Assembly: GCF_025755255.1 (NCBI RefSeq)
Contig: NZ_JALIEB010000004.1
Span: 1-64,000 of the forward strand
Reading direction: 5' to 3'
Length of the DNA: 64,000 bases
DNA from: Roseobacter sinensis
GTDB taxonomy: Bacteria > Pseudomonadota > Alphaproteobacteria > Rhodobacterales > Rhodobacteraceae
Made by a program: the position numbers and the translations under genes. Within the stretch, counting starts at the first letter, position 1, and the number at the start of each line of letters is the position of its first letter. The notes under the pieces are model-generated. The model had not been told where the DNA came from. It made no database searches and worked only from the letters and a program-made list of their open reading frames with translations. Below, in pieces: positions 25,970 to 44,055 of this stretch.

Positions 25970-26845
25970 CTATTGACCAGATAGGATGACCTCGATCTCT
26001 GCACGGGTTTCGTCCTGACTTTGACCTGGTTGGAATTCCTCGCGGTAGAGCAATTTTAGCAATAGCAGATGCAGTGGGCTAAGACCCTGTCGCACGTCAA
26101 AGTCGGCTATAGGCCAGTCGAACACAATGCCATTGTCTGCTTCCCTTTGATCTATTCCTAGGGCATTGAAGAATTTCTCAGAAACGCATCTTCGCATCGA
26201 ACGCTCTGACACATCGTTTTTTATCCAGATATCTGCGTATTTAAGATTCCCCGTATCGTCGCCTTTCAAGATCATGATGCAAGCGTATTGCTCATCCACA
26301 AAAGATCGAAAAGCCACTTGCCTGATGTGCGGATCGCCAAATTCAGGACGTAAAATGTATTTTCGCAGATATGTTTCCGGCGATGCTTTAAAGGTCCTCT
26401 GGTCAACCATCAGTAGATTTATGTACCCACGGTCGTAGTCGCCAAATTCTTCTTGAAATGTAGGCACTATACCAGTCGTAACAATAACGTCATCCAAGAC
26501 TTGAAGGACTGCTGCCTCAATCGCATTGACCGCCTCCACACCGGGCATGTCTTCAACGGCACTTAGAACCAAATCGTAGCTCGTCGTGAGTTTGCGCATT
26601 GGTCGTTGGCATGGATCAGGTTCAATCGTACACTGAGATCGCTGATGCACTATGGTGGAGAAAAAATCTTCAAAGGGTATGCCACTCTGTTGCTCAAACT
26701 CGGTGACCAGAATCCTGTCAGAATCCGAGAGTTCACTCGCAGTGATTGGGTTCGCAAGTGTCATAAACAGCGCCAGCGTAGAGAGTTTGGTCGTCAACGA
26801 AATCGAAAAGTGCCTTTGATCAGGGTTTGCTGCTGTTGACAGCAT
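25970..26845 (-). CDS. DUF2927 secreted protein, AT-richer than neighbours
   Basis: The conserved part is the DUF2927 family: YDLVLSA, a central region, then CVSEKFFNALGIDQREADNGIVFDWPIADFDVRQGLSPLHLLLLKLLYREEFQPGQS. A hydrophobic segment LTTKLSTLALFMTLANPITASE just before the mature start acts as a signal peptide, so the protein is exported. The start is uncertain: ATG 26845 gives 291 residues, while the frame stays open to 26989; none has a good Shine-Dalgarno sequence. Base composition and codon choice are clearly AT-richer than in the flanking genes, pointing to recent acquisition. It lies between the rplL remnant and rpoB, facing away from rpoB. The function is unknown. Confidence 0.75.
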   Translation of the reverse strand: MLSTAANPDQRHFSISLTTKLSTLALFMTLANPITASELSDSDRILVTEFEQQSGIPFEDFFSTIVHQRSQCTIEPDPCQRPMRKLTTSYDLVLSAVEDMPGVEAVNAIEAAVLQVLDDVIVTTGIVPTFQEEFGDYDRGYINLLMVDQRTFKASPETYLRKYILRPEFGDPHIRQVAFRSFVDEQYACIMILKGDDTGNLKYADIWIKNDVSERSMRRCVSEKFFNALGIDQREADNGIVFDWPIADFDVRQGLSPLHLLLLKLLYREEFQPGQSQDETRAEIEVILSGQ

Positions 26846-27260
26846 GGTGCGCTTTATCGGCCGCATAGCATAAACGCTCGATAATCTGACAATGTTTCCG
26901 ACGTCCTGTTTAACTCCCATTTGTTCATCTGCACACCCGCAAACACACGAAACGCCACCGTCAACAAGTAAGCAGTAAACCTTACGCATGATTGAGTCGG
27001 TGGCTTTGCACCCGAGGCACGGGGCTTTGGACCAGTCTTCTCTTGTGGGTCTCCAAACGCGGGTTCGCTGCGAATATTGATTGGGACATCATCCCGGCCA
27101 CCAAAACCAAAAAACCACTTTTCTCCGCCCGCACTGTTGTGCTTTTGTTAATCACGGCCTATGTGATGACTTCCGCTGGGAGCGATGATTCGCGCCCGGC
27201 TTTTTGCGTCTTTGACACAGGCAGGAGCAGGCACACTCACATACCCCTGAAATCTTTCGC

Positions 27261-27295
27261 AAAAAGCCGCCCCAGACCCACCCGAGCGGCTTTTT
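27261..27295 (+). terminator. Terminator/attenuator-like hairpin in the rpoB leader
   Basis: AAAAAGCCGC, a 15-base loop, GCGGCTTTTT: a 10-bp stem ending in a T-run, 133 bases before the rpoB ATG. With A-run and T-run on both sides it can work on either strand. It may insulate rpoB from upstream transcription, or attenuate rpoBC if the promoter lies upstream of it. Confidence 0.7.
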
Positions 27296-27316
27296 CCGGA
27301 GAGATTATGATCGGGC

Positions 27317-27338
27317 GCGTGCTTTCGGGCAAGCACGC
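27317..27338 (+). promoter_or_regulatory. Leader hairpin upstream of rpoB
   Basis: GCGTGCTT-TCGGGC-AAGCACGC, a perfect 8-bp stem with a six-base loop, 90 bases before the rpoB start and just after the terminator-like hairpin. It is likely part of the 5' untranslated RNA. No riboswitch family is recognised. No convincing sigma-70 promoter was found between 26846 and 27428. Confidence 0.5.
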
Positions 27339-27428
27339 AGGGATAGATCTTCTTTTCGATCTTTGAGCGTTCGCGACGGGCCGCCCCCCCGCTGCGCGAA
27401 CAGACAAAGATATGGAGTGCGACTTCGC

Positions 27429-31565
<4,137 letters not shown>

Positions 31566-31574
31566 GTCGGCTAA

Positions 31575-31832
31575 ATGGATGGAAATCCATCGGATCAGCT
31601 GAGCTTCCTCTTGGTGAGCTTTCGGCTGATCATCCTGTCGAACACCGTCATGTTGCTTTGGATCATCTACCGGTGCCAGAGTGCCTTCGACGGGAATTCG
31701 TTTTTGACACGATTGCGAAGTGCATTCAGCCCGCCAAATCGCGGGCCGATCATTGGGCGCGCAGTTGCCGTCACCGCAATACATGGAATTTTTGGAGTCG
31801 CGGCGATGTTTATTGCTGTGGTTCTGATCTGA
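31575..31832 (+). CDS. Small two-helix membrane protein between rpoB and rpoC
   Basis: 85 residues with two strongly hydrophobic segments: LSFLLVSFRLIILSNTVMLLW near the start and IHGIFGVAAMFIAVVLI at the end, joined by a basic loop with NRGPIIGRAV. The frame begins 9 bases after the rpoB stop and ends 24 bases before rpoC, so it fills the rpoB-rpoC gap exactly and would be transcribed with both. No good Shine-Dalgarno sequence is seen. An ATGGAT/ATCCAT inverted repeat covers the start codon and could hide it. Base composition is somewhat less GC-rich than rpoB. I do not recognise a family; it might be a chance frame, but a hydrophobic two-helix pattern is unlikely by accident. Confidence 0.5.
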   Translation: MDGNPSDQLSFLLVSFRLIILSNTVMLLWIIYRCQSAFDGNSFLTRLRSAFSPPNRGPIIGRAVAVTAIHGIFGVAAMFIAVVLI

Positions 31833-31856
31833 TTAACGCTCTGGAAGGAGCCTGAT

Positions 31857-36101
<4,245 letters not shown>

Positions 36102-36127
36102 CCCTCGCCCAAACCTTCCATCATGGG

Positions 36128-36158
36128 CCCCCGGCGTGTTCCGCGTCGGGGGTTTTTT
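36128..36158 (+). terminator. Intrinsic terminator after rpoC
   Basis: CCCCCGGCG and CGTCGGGGG pair as a 9-bp GC-rich stem (one G-U) around a short loop, followed directly by TTTTTT. It lies 27 bases after the rpoC stop. Confidence 0.88.
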
Positions 36159-36273
36159 CTTGGGTCACGCGGGCCGGTTTTGCTCTGCACCCTGCGGGAT
36201 ATCTATGGCGCGATGCCGCATTCGCGGTTAGCGTCCGGGAATCGCCATAAGTACGACACCGACAGGATCGACC

Positions 36274-36624
36274 ATGTCCGAGACGCAGCACCCCATGACC
36301 CCGCATCAGCTGCCACCGTACTTCGCGAGCGCGGATGGCAGCGACGGGCTCTTCACCCTGATGGTCTTTTTCGTGCTGATCCTGATCCTGCTGCTCGGCA
36401 TCGCCTATTTCACCCTGCACGCTCTGCCCGAACGCATGGCCCACAAAGGCAATAGCGCGCAGTTGCAGCTGATCAGCATCCTCGCGATGCTGGCGCTCTT
36501 CACTCACAACAACCTGTTCTGGATCATCGCCCTGGTGCTGGCCGCCTTCCGGCCGCCCGATCTGGTCAGCCCGCTGAACTCAATGGCGCAGTCGCTGCAA
36601 AACCTCGTCAATCGGGAGCGCTAG
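36274..36624 (+). CDS. Small inner-membrane protein (YiaW/DUF3302-like)
   Basis: 116 residues with two membrane segments (about 28-48 and 66-88). The stretch FTLHALPERMAHKGNSAQLQLISILAMLALFTHNNLFW resembles the DUF3302/YiaW pattern of a short basic loop followed by an LF-aromatic second helix. The next gene encodes a membrane-anchored HlyD-like protein, which is the same pairing as E. coli yiaW-yiaV. The resemblance is by eye only. The gene follows the rpoC terminator, so it should have its own promoter. The stop is 3 bases before the next start. Confidence 0.6.
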   Translation: MSETQHPMTPHQLPPYFASADGSDGLFTLMVFFVLILILLLGIAYFTLHALPERMAHKGNSAQLQLISILAMLALFTHNNLFWIIALVLAAFRPPDLVSPLNSMAQSLQNLVNRER

Positions 36625-36627
36625 GCG

Positions 36628-37860
36628 ATGCTTGAGGTCATCCTGTGCTCGCTGGTCACGATCCTGCCCGACTACCTGCTGCGCCGCCGCTTTCAGGGCA
36701 AGCGCTGGGGGCAGGAGATTACTTTCTTCACTGTCTGGTACGAGCTGCGCTGGGGCATCACGCTCTGTGCCATGCTGACCATCACGCTCATCACCATCGT
36801 GTTTTACTACCACCCCAGCACCTCGAACGTCGCGTCCTTCTTCCGCACCGTGACCATCCTGTCGGAGCAGGGCGGGCGCGTCTCTGACGTTTATGTGGAG
36901 ATCAACTCAGAGGTCGCGGCGGGCGATCCGATCTTCCGGCTGGACAGCAGCAGCCAGGAGGCCGCCGCCGAGACCGCGCGCCGCCAGATCGCCGAGGTCG
37001 AGGCAGCGCTGGTCTTGGCCGAGGCGCAGCGCGCGGCCTCTGTCGCCGCGGTGGATCAGGCTGTCGCAGCGTTTGAACAGACCCACGAAGACCTCGAGCG
37101 ACAGCGCGAACTGCGCAACCGCGGCTCGGCAGCGGTGAGTGACCGGGATGTGCAGCTGCTGGAGAACGAGTTGGGCGTCAAGCAGGGTCAGGTCGATGCG
37201 GCCCGCGCCGGGGTCGAGGCTGTCGATGCACAGATCTCCGTGCAACTGCCCGCCCAGCGTGCGACGGCCGAGGCCGCACTGGCCCAGGCGGTGAACGAGA
37301 TCGAAAAGCTCACCGTCTATGCGGGCGTCGATGGCACCATCGAGCAGTTCACCCTGCGGGTGGGCGATATCGTCAGCCCCGTGCTGCGGCCTGCCGGGAT
37401 CCTCGTGCCCTCGGAAGCGGGCCGGAACCGGTTTCAGGCGGGCTTCCCGCAAATCTCTGCGCAGGTCGTGAAGGCGGGCGGCGTCGCCGAGATCATGTGT
37501 GTCTCCAAACCCTTCACCGTCGTGCCCATGGTCATCACCGAAGTACAGGATGTGATCGCGGCAGGGCAGCTGCGCCCTTCTGACCGCTTGGGCGACGCGC
37601 AGAACATGGGCGCGCCGGGCACCATCACCGCGTTTCTGGAGCCGATCTATCCCGGTCAGACCGATGACATCCCGCCGGGCAGCCGCTGCCTCGCCAATGC
37701 CTACACCTACAATCACGCCCTGCTTGAGGACCCAGAGCTTGGCTTTGGACAGAGGATCTTCCTGCATGTCGTCGATACGGTTGGGGTTGTTCACGCGGCG
37801 GGGCTGCGCATTCGGTCGCTGTTGCTGCCTCTGCAGACCCTTGTTTTCACAGGGCACTGA
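36628..37860 (+). CDS. HlyD/EmrA-type membrane fusion protein (YiaV-like)
   Basis: 410 residues. The N-terminus holds a hydrophobic stretch and one clear transmembrane helix (about 48-66, ITLCAMLTITLITIVFYY), then a lipoyl-like half-motif GGRVSDVYVEINSEVAAGDPIFRLD, a long coiled-coil hairpin rich in Ala, Glu and Gln (115-225), and the second half VYAGVDGTIEQFTLRVGDIV. Such adaptors connect an inner-membrane transporter to the outer membrane, but no exporter or TolC gene lies nearby. GGGAG precedes the ATG. Co-transcribed with the small membrane protein. Confidence 0.82.
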   Translation: MLEVILCSLVTILPDYLLRRRFQGKRWGQEITFFTVWYELRWGITLCAMLTITLITIVFYYHPSTSNVASFFRTVTILSEQGGRVSDVYVEINSEVAAGDPIFRLDSSSQEAAAETARRQIAEVEAALVLAEAQRAASVAAVDQAVAAFEQTHEDLERQRELRNRGSAAVSDRDVQLLENELGVKQGQVDAARAGVEAVDAQISVQLPAQRATAEAALAQAVNEIEKLTVYAGVDGTIEQFTLRVGDIVSPVLRPAGILVPSEAGRNRFQAGFPQISAQVVKAGGVAEIMCVSKPFTVVPMVITEVQDVIAAGQLRPSDRLGDAQNMGAPGTITAFLEPIYPGQTDDIPPGSRCLANAYTYNHALLEDPELGFGQRIFLHVVDTVGVVHAAGLRIRSLLLPLQTLVFTGH

Positions 37861-37902
37861 GCGGGGCGGCGCGGTGGCTTCCCGAAGGGTTTGACAGATC
37901 TG

Positions 37903-38803
37903 ATGACGATGGAGACGGAACGGCCCGGCTTTTCCCCAAATGTCACCGGCGCGCTTCTGATGATGGCCTCCATGGCGTGCTTTACGATCAATGACGCGCT
38001 GATCAAGGCCACGGGTGGTGCCGTGCCCCTGTTCCAACTGCTGGTGTTGCGCGGGCTGATCGCTACGGCTCTGATTGCTGCGCTGGCGTGGTCGCGCGGC
38101 GCTTTCCGCGGGCGTGTCGCGCGCGGCGATTGGGTCTGGATCGCCCTGCGCTCGCTTTCGGAAGTCGGTGCTGCGTATTTCTTCATCACCGCCCTTCTGA
38201 ACATGCCGCTGGCGAATATCACGGCGATCCTGCAGATCCTGCCGCTGACGGTCACGCTCGGGTCGGCGCTGATCTTCCGCGAGGCGGTGGGTTGGCGGCG
38301 TCTGACGGCGATCGCGGTGGGGTTCTGCGGGATGCTGCTGATCGTCAAACCCGGCGCGGAGGGCTTCACCCTCTGGTCGGTCTACGCGCTGATCGCGGTT
38401 GTCTGCGTGACCGCGCGCGACCTGATCACCCGGCGGATCTCGTCGCAAGCGCCGTCGCTTCTTGTGACCTTCTGTGCTTCGCTCGGCGTGCTGCTGGCGG
38501 CGGGGGTCGCGTCGCTCACGATCACATGGGTGCCGGTCACGCCGCGGCTCGGTACTCTGATTGCAGCGTCTTCGGTCTTCATCGTGGGGGGGCTACTACT
38601 TCAGCGTTCAGGTCATGCGCCAAGGCGACGTGTCCTTCATCGCGCCCTTCCGCTATACCGGTCTGCTCTGGGCGCTGCTGTTGGGCTGGATCGCGTTCGG
38701 CGAGTGGCCGCCGACGGTCACGCTTCTCGGTGCCGGCATCATTGTCGGGGCCAGTGCCTACACGGTCATCCGCGAGCGCCAGCTCGCCCACCGCAGCCTC
38801 TGA
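37903..38803 (+). pseudogene. EamA/DMT-family transporter, frameshifted in a G7 tract
   Basis: The first frame (from ATG 37903) encodes eight or so membrane segments of a drug/metabolite transporter with two EamA repeats (SMACFTINDALIKATGG, ALIFREAVGWRRLTAI). At 38586-38592 a run of seven G interrupts it: the first frame continues as arginine-rich nonsense, while the next frame picks up exactly with GGYYFSVQVMRQGDVSFIAPFRYTGLLW and IAFGEWPPTVTLLGAGIIVGA to a TGA at 38803. Six G would restore one protein of about 299 residues. This is either a real inactivating or phase-variable slip, or a homopolymer sequencing error. Substrates of this family are metabolites or drugs. Confidence 0.75.
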
Positions 38804-38867
38804 TCGCACCGCGCGGGCGCTGGATACAATAGGCTCACTGCTGGCACGGAATTCCAGTCAGGTGCTG

Positions 38868-38896
38868 TTGACAGCCTCTCCGACTCCTTTTATACG
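38868..38896 (+). promoter_or_regulatory. Sigma-70-type promoter for the rpsL operon
   Basis: TTGACA (38868-38873), a 17-base spacer and TATACG (38891-38896). It is the best promoter match in the 38804-39222 gap and would start transcription near 38903, giving a leader of about 320 bases before rpsL. Confidence 0.7.
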
Positions 38897-39039
38897 CCGC
38901 TCATCTCGTCGCCGGGGGTCCGCTCTGCGCGCCGAAATCAAAACTGAAGTGGTCACGATCCGGCCCCTTATCGGCCCGATCCTCTGTAAACCCACCGCGT
39001 CGTTTTCCTCGGTACGGAAACGGAGCGGTCTTTTGGCAT

Positions 39040-39081
39040 TGCACCATGGGTGCATGTGGAACAATGCACCATGGGTGCATG
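39040..39081 (+). repeat. Two tandem copies of a 17-base palindromic repeat in the rpsL leader
   Basis: TGCACCATGGGTGCATG occurs at 39040-39056 and 39065-39081. Each copy has TGCACC and GGTGCA arms around ATG, so it is both a direct repeat and an inverted repeat. It lies about 140-180 bases downstream of the predicted transcription start and 140 bases before rpsL. It could form alternative RNA hairpins or be a DNA operator. The function is unknown. Confidence 0.6.
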
Positions 39082-39222
39082 CACAACGCGGCGCTCTTGG
39101 CGCAGGCAGATCATAGCGCCTCTGGCGCAGAGCCGCAGGCGGACGCGTCTGCGAGAGAGTTTCAACCGCATGGGGGTCGTCCTCGTGCACACATATGTGA
39201 GCAACACGGGGAAAGAACCGGA

Positions 39223-39594
39223 ATGCCAACGATCCAACAGCTGATCCGCAAGCCGCGGCAGCCAAAAGTCAAACGCTCCAAGTCCATGCACCTGCAGGAA
39301 TGCCCGCAGAAGCGTGGCGTATGTACGCGCGTCTATACAACGACACCGAAGAAGCCGAACTCCGCGATGCGGAAAGTCGCCAAGGTCCGCCTGACCAACG
39401 GCTTCGAGGTCATCAGCTACATCCCCGGCGAGAGCCACAACCTGCAGGAACACTCGGTTGTGTTGATCCGCGGCGGCCGTGTGAAGGACCTTCCGGGTGT
39501 ACGCTATCACATCCTGCGCGGGGTGCTCGACACCCAGGGCGTGAAAGACCGCAAGCAACGTCGTTCGAAATACGGCGCGAAGCGTCCGAAGTAA
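39223..39594 (+). CDS. rpsL: 30S ribosomal protein S12
   Basis: 123 residues, standard length, beginning [14 protein letters not shown]. The decoding-centre loops [16 protein letters not shown] and [15 protein letters not shown] are unchanged, including the lysines whose mutation gives streptomycin resistance, so the protein predicts a sensitive ribosome. It starts the str operon (rpsL-rpsG-fusA-tuf). ATG 39223 is fixed by homology; the frame is open upstream through the leader repeats but is not homologous there. A promoter lies at 38868. Confidence 0.98.
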   Translation: MPTIQQLIRKPRQPKVKRSKSMHLQECPQKRGVCTRVYTTTPKKPNSAMRKVAKVRLTNGFEVISYIPGESHNLQEHSVVLIRGGRVKDLPGVRYHILRGVLDTQGVKDRKQRRSKYGAKRPK

Positions 39595-39606
39595 GGAGAG
39601 ACCAAG

Positions 39607-40077
39607 ATGTCCCGTCGCCACGCAGCCGAAAAACGCGAAGTCCTGCCCGACGCCAAATATGGCGATCTGGTGCTGACCAAATTCATGAACAACCTGATGA
39701 TCGACGGCAAGAAGTCGGTCGCAGAGCGCATCGTCTACAACGCCCTGACCCGGGTCGAAGACAAGATCAAGCGCGCGCCCGTCGAGGTCTTCCACGAAGC
39801 GCTCGACAACATCAAGCCCAGCGTCGAAGTCCGTTCCCGCCGTGTAGGTGGGGCCACCTATCAGGTGCCCGTCGAAGTGCGCCCCGAGCGCCGCGAAGCG
39901 CTGGCGATCCGCTGGCTCATCAAGGCCTCCCGGTCGCGCAACGAGAACACGATGGAAGAGCGCCTGGCCGGTGAACTTCTCGACGCTGTTCAGTCCCGCG
40001 GCACCGCGGTGAAGAAGCGCGAAGACACACACAAGATGGCCGACGCCAACAAAGCGTTCAGCCACTACCGCTGGTAA
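39607..40077 (+). CDS. rpsG: 30S ribosomal protein S7
   Basis: 156 residues, typical length. [34 protein letters not shown] and [22 protein letters not shown] are canonical S7. It binds the 3' major domain of 16S rRNA and initiates head assembly; in many bacteria it also represses str-operon translation. It begins 12 bases after rpsL with GGAGAG before the ATG. A GC-rich hairpin lies between it and fusA. Confidence 0.98.
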   Translation: MSRRHAAEKREVLPDAKYGDLVLTKFMNNLMIDGKKSVAERIVYNALTRVEDKIKRAPVEVFHEALDNIKPSVEVRSRRVGGATYQVPVEVRPERREALAIRWLIKASRSRNENTMEERLAGELLDAVQSRGTAVKKREDTHKMADANKAFSHYRW

Positions 40078-40083
40078 CACTGT

Positions 40084-40101
40084 CGCGCCCCTTGGGGCGC
40101 G
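40084..40101 (+). promoter_or_regulatory. Intercistronic hairpin rpsG-fusA
   Basis: CGCGCCCC-TT-GGGGCGCG, a perfect 8-bp inverted repeat 6 bases after the rpsG stop and without a T-run. It is more likely an mRNA stabilising or processing element than a terminator. Confidence 0.6.
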
Positions 40102-40137
40102 ATGATCCGTTTTAGATACATCCGAGGAAGCAGCCCC

Positions 40138-42261
40138 ATGGCCCGCGACTATCCGCTCCAACGCTACCGCAACTTCGGCATCATGGCGCACATCGATGCC
40201 GGCAAAACCACCTGTTCCGAACGTATCCTGTATTACACAGGCAAGTCCCACAACATCGGTGAGGTGCACGATGGTGCAGCCACAATGGACTGGATGGAGC
40301 AGGAGCAGGAGCGTGGCATCACCATCACCTCCGCTGCGACCACCACATTCTGGCAGCGTCAGGAAGAGCCCACCAATGAGGGTACGTCCGACACCAAGTA
40401 TCGGATGAACATCATCGACACGCCCGGCCACGTGGACTTCACCATCGAGGTGGAACGCTCGCTCGCGGTGCTCGACGGTGCCGTCTGCGTTCTGGACGCG
40501 AACGCCGGTGTGGAGCCGCAGACCGAGACCGTCTGGCGCCAGGCCGACCGTTACAAGGTGCCGCGGATCGTCTTCGTCAACAAGATGGACAAGATCGGCG
40601 CCGACTTCTTCAACTGCGTGCGCATGATCGAAGACCGCACCGGCGCCCGCGCGGTGCCCGTGGCTCTGCCGATTGGCGCGGAAAACGAGCTGGAAGGCCT
40701 GATCGATCTTGTGACCATGGAAGAGTGGGTCTGGAAGGGCGAAGACCTCGGCGCCTCCTGGATCAAGCAGCCCATCCGTGACAGCCTGAAAGACCAGGCG
40801 GACGAGTGGCGCGGCAAGATGATCGAAGCGGCCGTCGAAGAAGACGACGACGCAATGATGGAATACCTCGAAGGCAACGAGCCCGACATCGAGACGCTGC
40901 GCAAACTGCTGCGCAAGGGCACGCTGGCGCTGCATTTCGTACCCGTGCTCGGTGGCTCCGCCTTCAAGAACAAGGGCGTGCAGCCGCTTCTGAACGCCGT
41001 GATCGACTATCTGCCGAGCCCGCTCGATGTTGTCGACTACATGGGCTTCAAGCCGGGCGACGAGAACGAAGAACGCAACATCGCCCGCCGCGCGGATGAC
41101 GCGATGCCGTTTGCGGGCCTCGCCTTCAAAATCATGAACGACCCCTTCGTGGGCTCGCTGACCTTCACCCGCATCTATTCCGGCGTGATGAAGAAAGGTG
41201 ACCAGCTCCTGAACTCCACCAAGGGCAAGCCCGAGCGTGTGGGCCGCATGATGATGATGCACTCCAACAACCGCGAGGAGATCGACGAGGCCTTCGCCGG
41301 CGACATCATCGCGCTTGCGGGGCTCAAGGACACCACCACCGGTGACACGCTCTGCGATAAGAACGATCCGGTGGTGCTGGAAACCATGACCTTCCCCGAT
41401 CCGGTGATCGAGATCGCGGTCGAGCCGAAGACGAAGAACGACCAGGAGAAGATGTCTCAAGGTCTCGCGCGTCTGGCCGCCGAAGACCCCTCCTTCCGGG
41501 TAGAGACAGACCTCGAGTCCGGTCAGACCATCATGAAGGGCATGGGCGAACTGCACCTCGACATTCTGGTCGACCGCCTGAAGCGCGAATTCAAGGTCGA
41601 GGCCAACATCGGCGCGCCGCAGGTGGCCTATCGCGAGACGATCTCGAAGGAAGCCGAGATCACCTACACCCACAAGAAACAGTCTGGTGGCTCCGGTCAG
41701 TTCGCGGAAGTGAAGATGATCCTGACCCCGACCGATCCGGGCGAAGGCTACTCCTTCGAGAGCCGTATCGTTGGTGGTGCCGTGCCGAAGGAATACATCC
41801 CCGGCGTGGAAAAAGGCATCAAATCGGTGATGGACTCGGGTCCTCTGGCTGGCTTCCCGGTGATCGACTTCAAGGTGGCACTCATCGACGGCAAGTTCCA
41901 CGATGTGGATTCCAGCGTTCTGGCCTTCGAAATCGCCGCCCGTATGGGGATGCGCGAAGGCATGAAGAAGGCCGGCGCGAAGCTCTTGGAGCCGATCATG
42001 AAGGTCGAGGTTGTCACGCCCGAGGAATACACCGGCGGCATCATCGGCGACCTGACGTCCCGTCGCGGGCAGGTGTCCGGTCAGGAGCCGCGCGGCAACG
42101 CCATCGCGATTGACGCCTTCGTGCCGCTGGCGAACATGTTCGGCTACATCAACACGCTGCGCTCGATGTCCTCGGGGCGTGCGCAGTTCACAATGCAGTT
42201 CGATCACTACGATCCGGTGCCGCAGAATATCTCCGACGAGATCCAGGCAAAATTCGCTTAA
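40138..42261 (+). CDS. fusA: Elongation factor G
   Basis: 707 residues with the translational GTPase motifs: G1 [10 protein letters not shown]2 region [12 protein letters not shown]3 DTPGH, G4 NKMD, and domain IV with [16 protein letters not shown] and the tip motif near [12 protein letters not shown]. It catalyses ribosomal translocation and, with RRF, recycling. ATG 40138 follows GAGGAA; an ATG at 40102 would add twelve non-homologous residues. Third gene of the str operon. Confidence 0.98.
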   Translation: MARDYPLQRYRNFGIMAHIDAGKTTCSERILYYTGKSHNIGEVHDGAATMDWMEQEQERGITITSAATTTFWQRQEEPTNEGTSDTKYRMNIIDTPGHVDFTIEVERSLAVLDGAVCVLDANAGVEPQTETVWRQADRYKVPRIVFVNKMDKIGADFFNCVRMIEDRTGARAVPVALPIGAENELEGLIDLVTMEEWVWKGEDLGASWIKQPIRDSLKDQADEWRGKMIEAAVEEDDDAMMEYLEGNEPDIETLRKLLRKGTLALHFVPVLGGSAFKNKGVQPLLNAVIDYLPSPLDVVDYMGFKPGDENEERNIARRADDAMPFAGLAFKIMNDPFVGSLTFTRIYSGVMKKGDQLLNSTKGKPERVGRMMMMHSNNREEIDEAFAGDIIALAGLKDTTTGDTLCDKNDPVVLETMTFPDPVIEIAVEPKTKNDQEKMSQGLARLAAEDPSFRVETDLESGQTIMKGMGELHLDILVDRLKREFKVEANIGAPQVAYRETISKEAEITYTHKKQSGGSGQFAEVKMILTPTDPGEGYSFESRIVGGAVPKEYIPGVEKGIKSVMDSGPLAGFPVIDFKVALIDGKFHDVDSSVLAFEIAARMGMREGMKKAGAKLLEPIMKVEVVTPEEYTGGIIGDLTSRRGQVSGQEPRGNAIAIDAFVPLANMFGYINTLRSMSSGRAQFTMQFDHYDPVPQNISDEIQAKFA

Positions 42262-42339
42262 TTCGGTCGCCCCGGACGGGGCGGCGAACACCAACACCGG
42301 GTGGCGCGGCCATCCACACGAACACCTAAGGAGGCCACC

Positions 42340-43515
<1,176 letters not shown>

Positions 43516-43713
43516 TCACGGAAACAAACCCAGTGGGTGGCCCCCGCGGCAGTCGTTGCGCAGCAATGACGAGAGCGGCGCCACAGCATCCGGTCGAGAC
43601 CGGGACCAGATTGCGGAGCGCTTCCGGGCGCTCCAAAAGAAAGCAACGCGACGAAGGGTGGCAATAAGGCTGCTCTTCCTCTCCGTTTGAGACCCGAGTA
43701 AGGGAAAAGACAG

Positions 43714-44034
43714 ATGGCCATTCAAAGCCAAAACATCCGCATCCGCCTCAAGGCGTTTGACTACCGTGTGCTGGATACATCCACACAGGAGATCGTCAAC
43801 ACCGCCAAGCGCACAGGTGCCTCCGTTCGCGGCCCGATCCCGCTGCCGAACAAGATCGAGAAATTCACCGTTCTGCGTGGCCCCCACGTGGACAAGAAAT
43901 CCCGTGACCAGTTCGAGATCCGCACGCACAAGCGCCTGCTGGATATCGTTGATCCGACCCCCCAGACCGTGGACGCGCTGATGAAGCTCGACCTCGCCGC
44001 TGGCGTGGACGTCGAGATCAAGCTGCAATCGTAA
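43714..44034 (+). CDS. rpsJ: 30S ribosomal protein S10
   Basis: 106 residues. [34 protein letters not shown] and the C-terminal [28 protein letters not shown] are canonical S10/NusE, which works both in the small subunit and in transcription antitermination with NusB. AAGGGAAA precedes the ATG. First gene of the S10 operon, which here runs only to rplW before a terminator. The 198-base gap before it holds no gene. Confidence 0.98.
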   Translation: MAIQSQNIRIRLKAFDYRVLDTSTQEIVNTAKRTGASVRGPIPLPNKIEKFTVLRGPHVDKKSRDQFEIRTHKRLLDIVDPTPQTVDALMKLDLAAGVDVEIKLQS

Positions 44035-44055
44035 GCGTCAGGGAGGGTTTCAATC

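Noticed and set aside
27212-27217. TTGACA as a -35 box for rpoB
   Set aside because: No acceptable -10 box lies 16-18 bases downstream, so no promoter is claimed.
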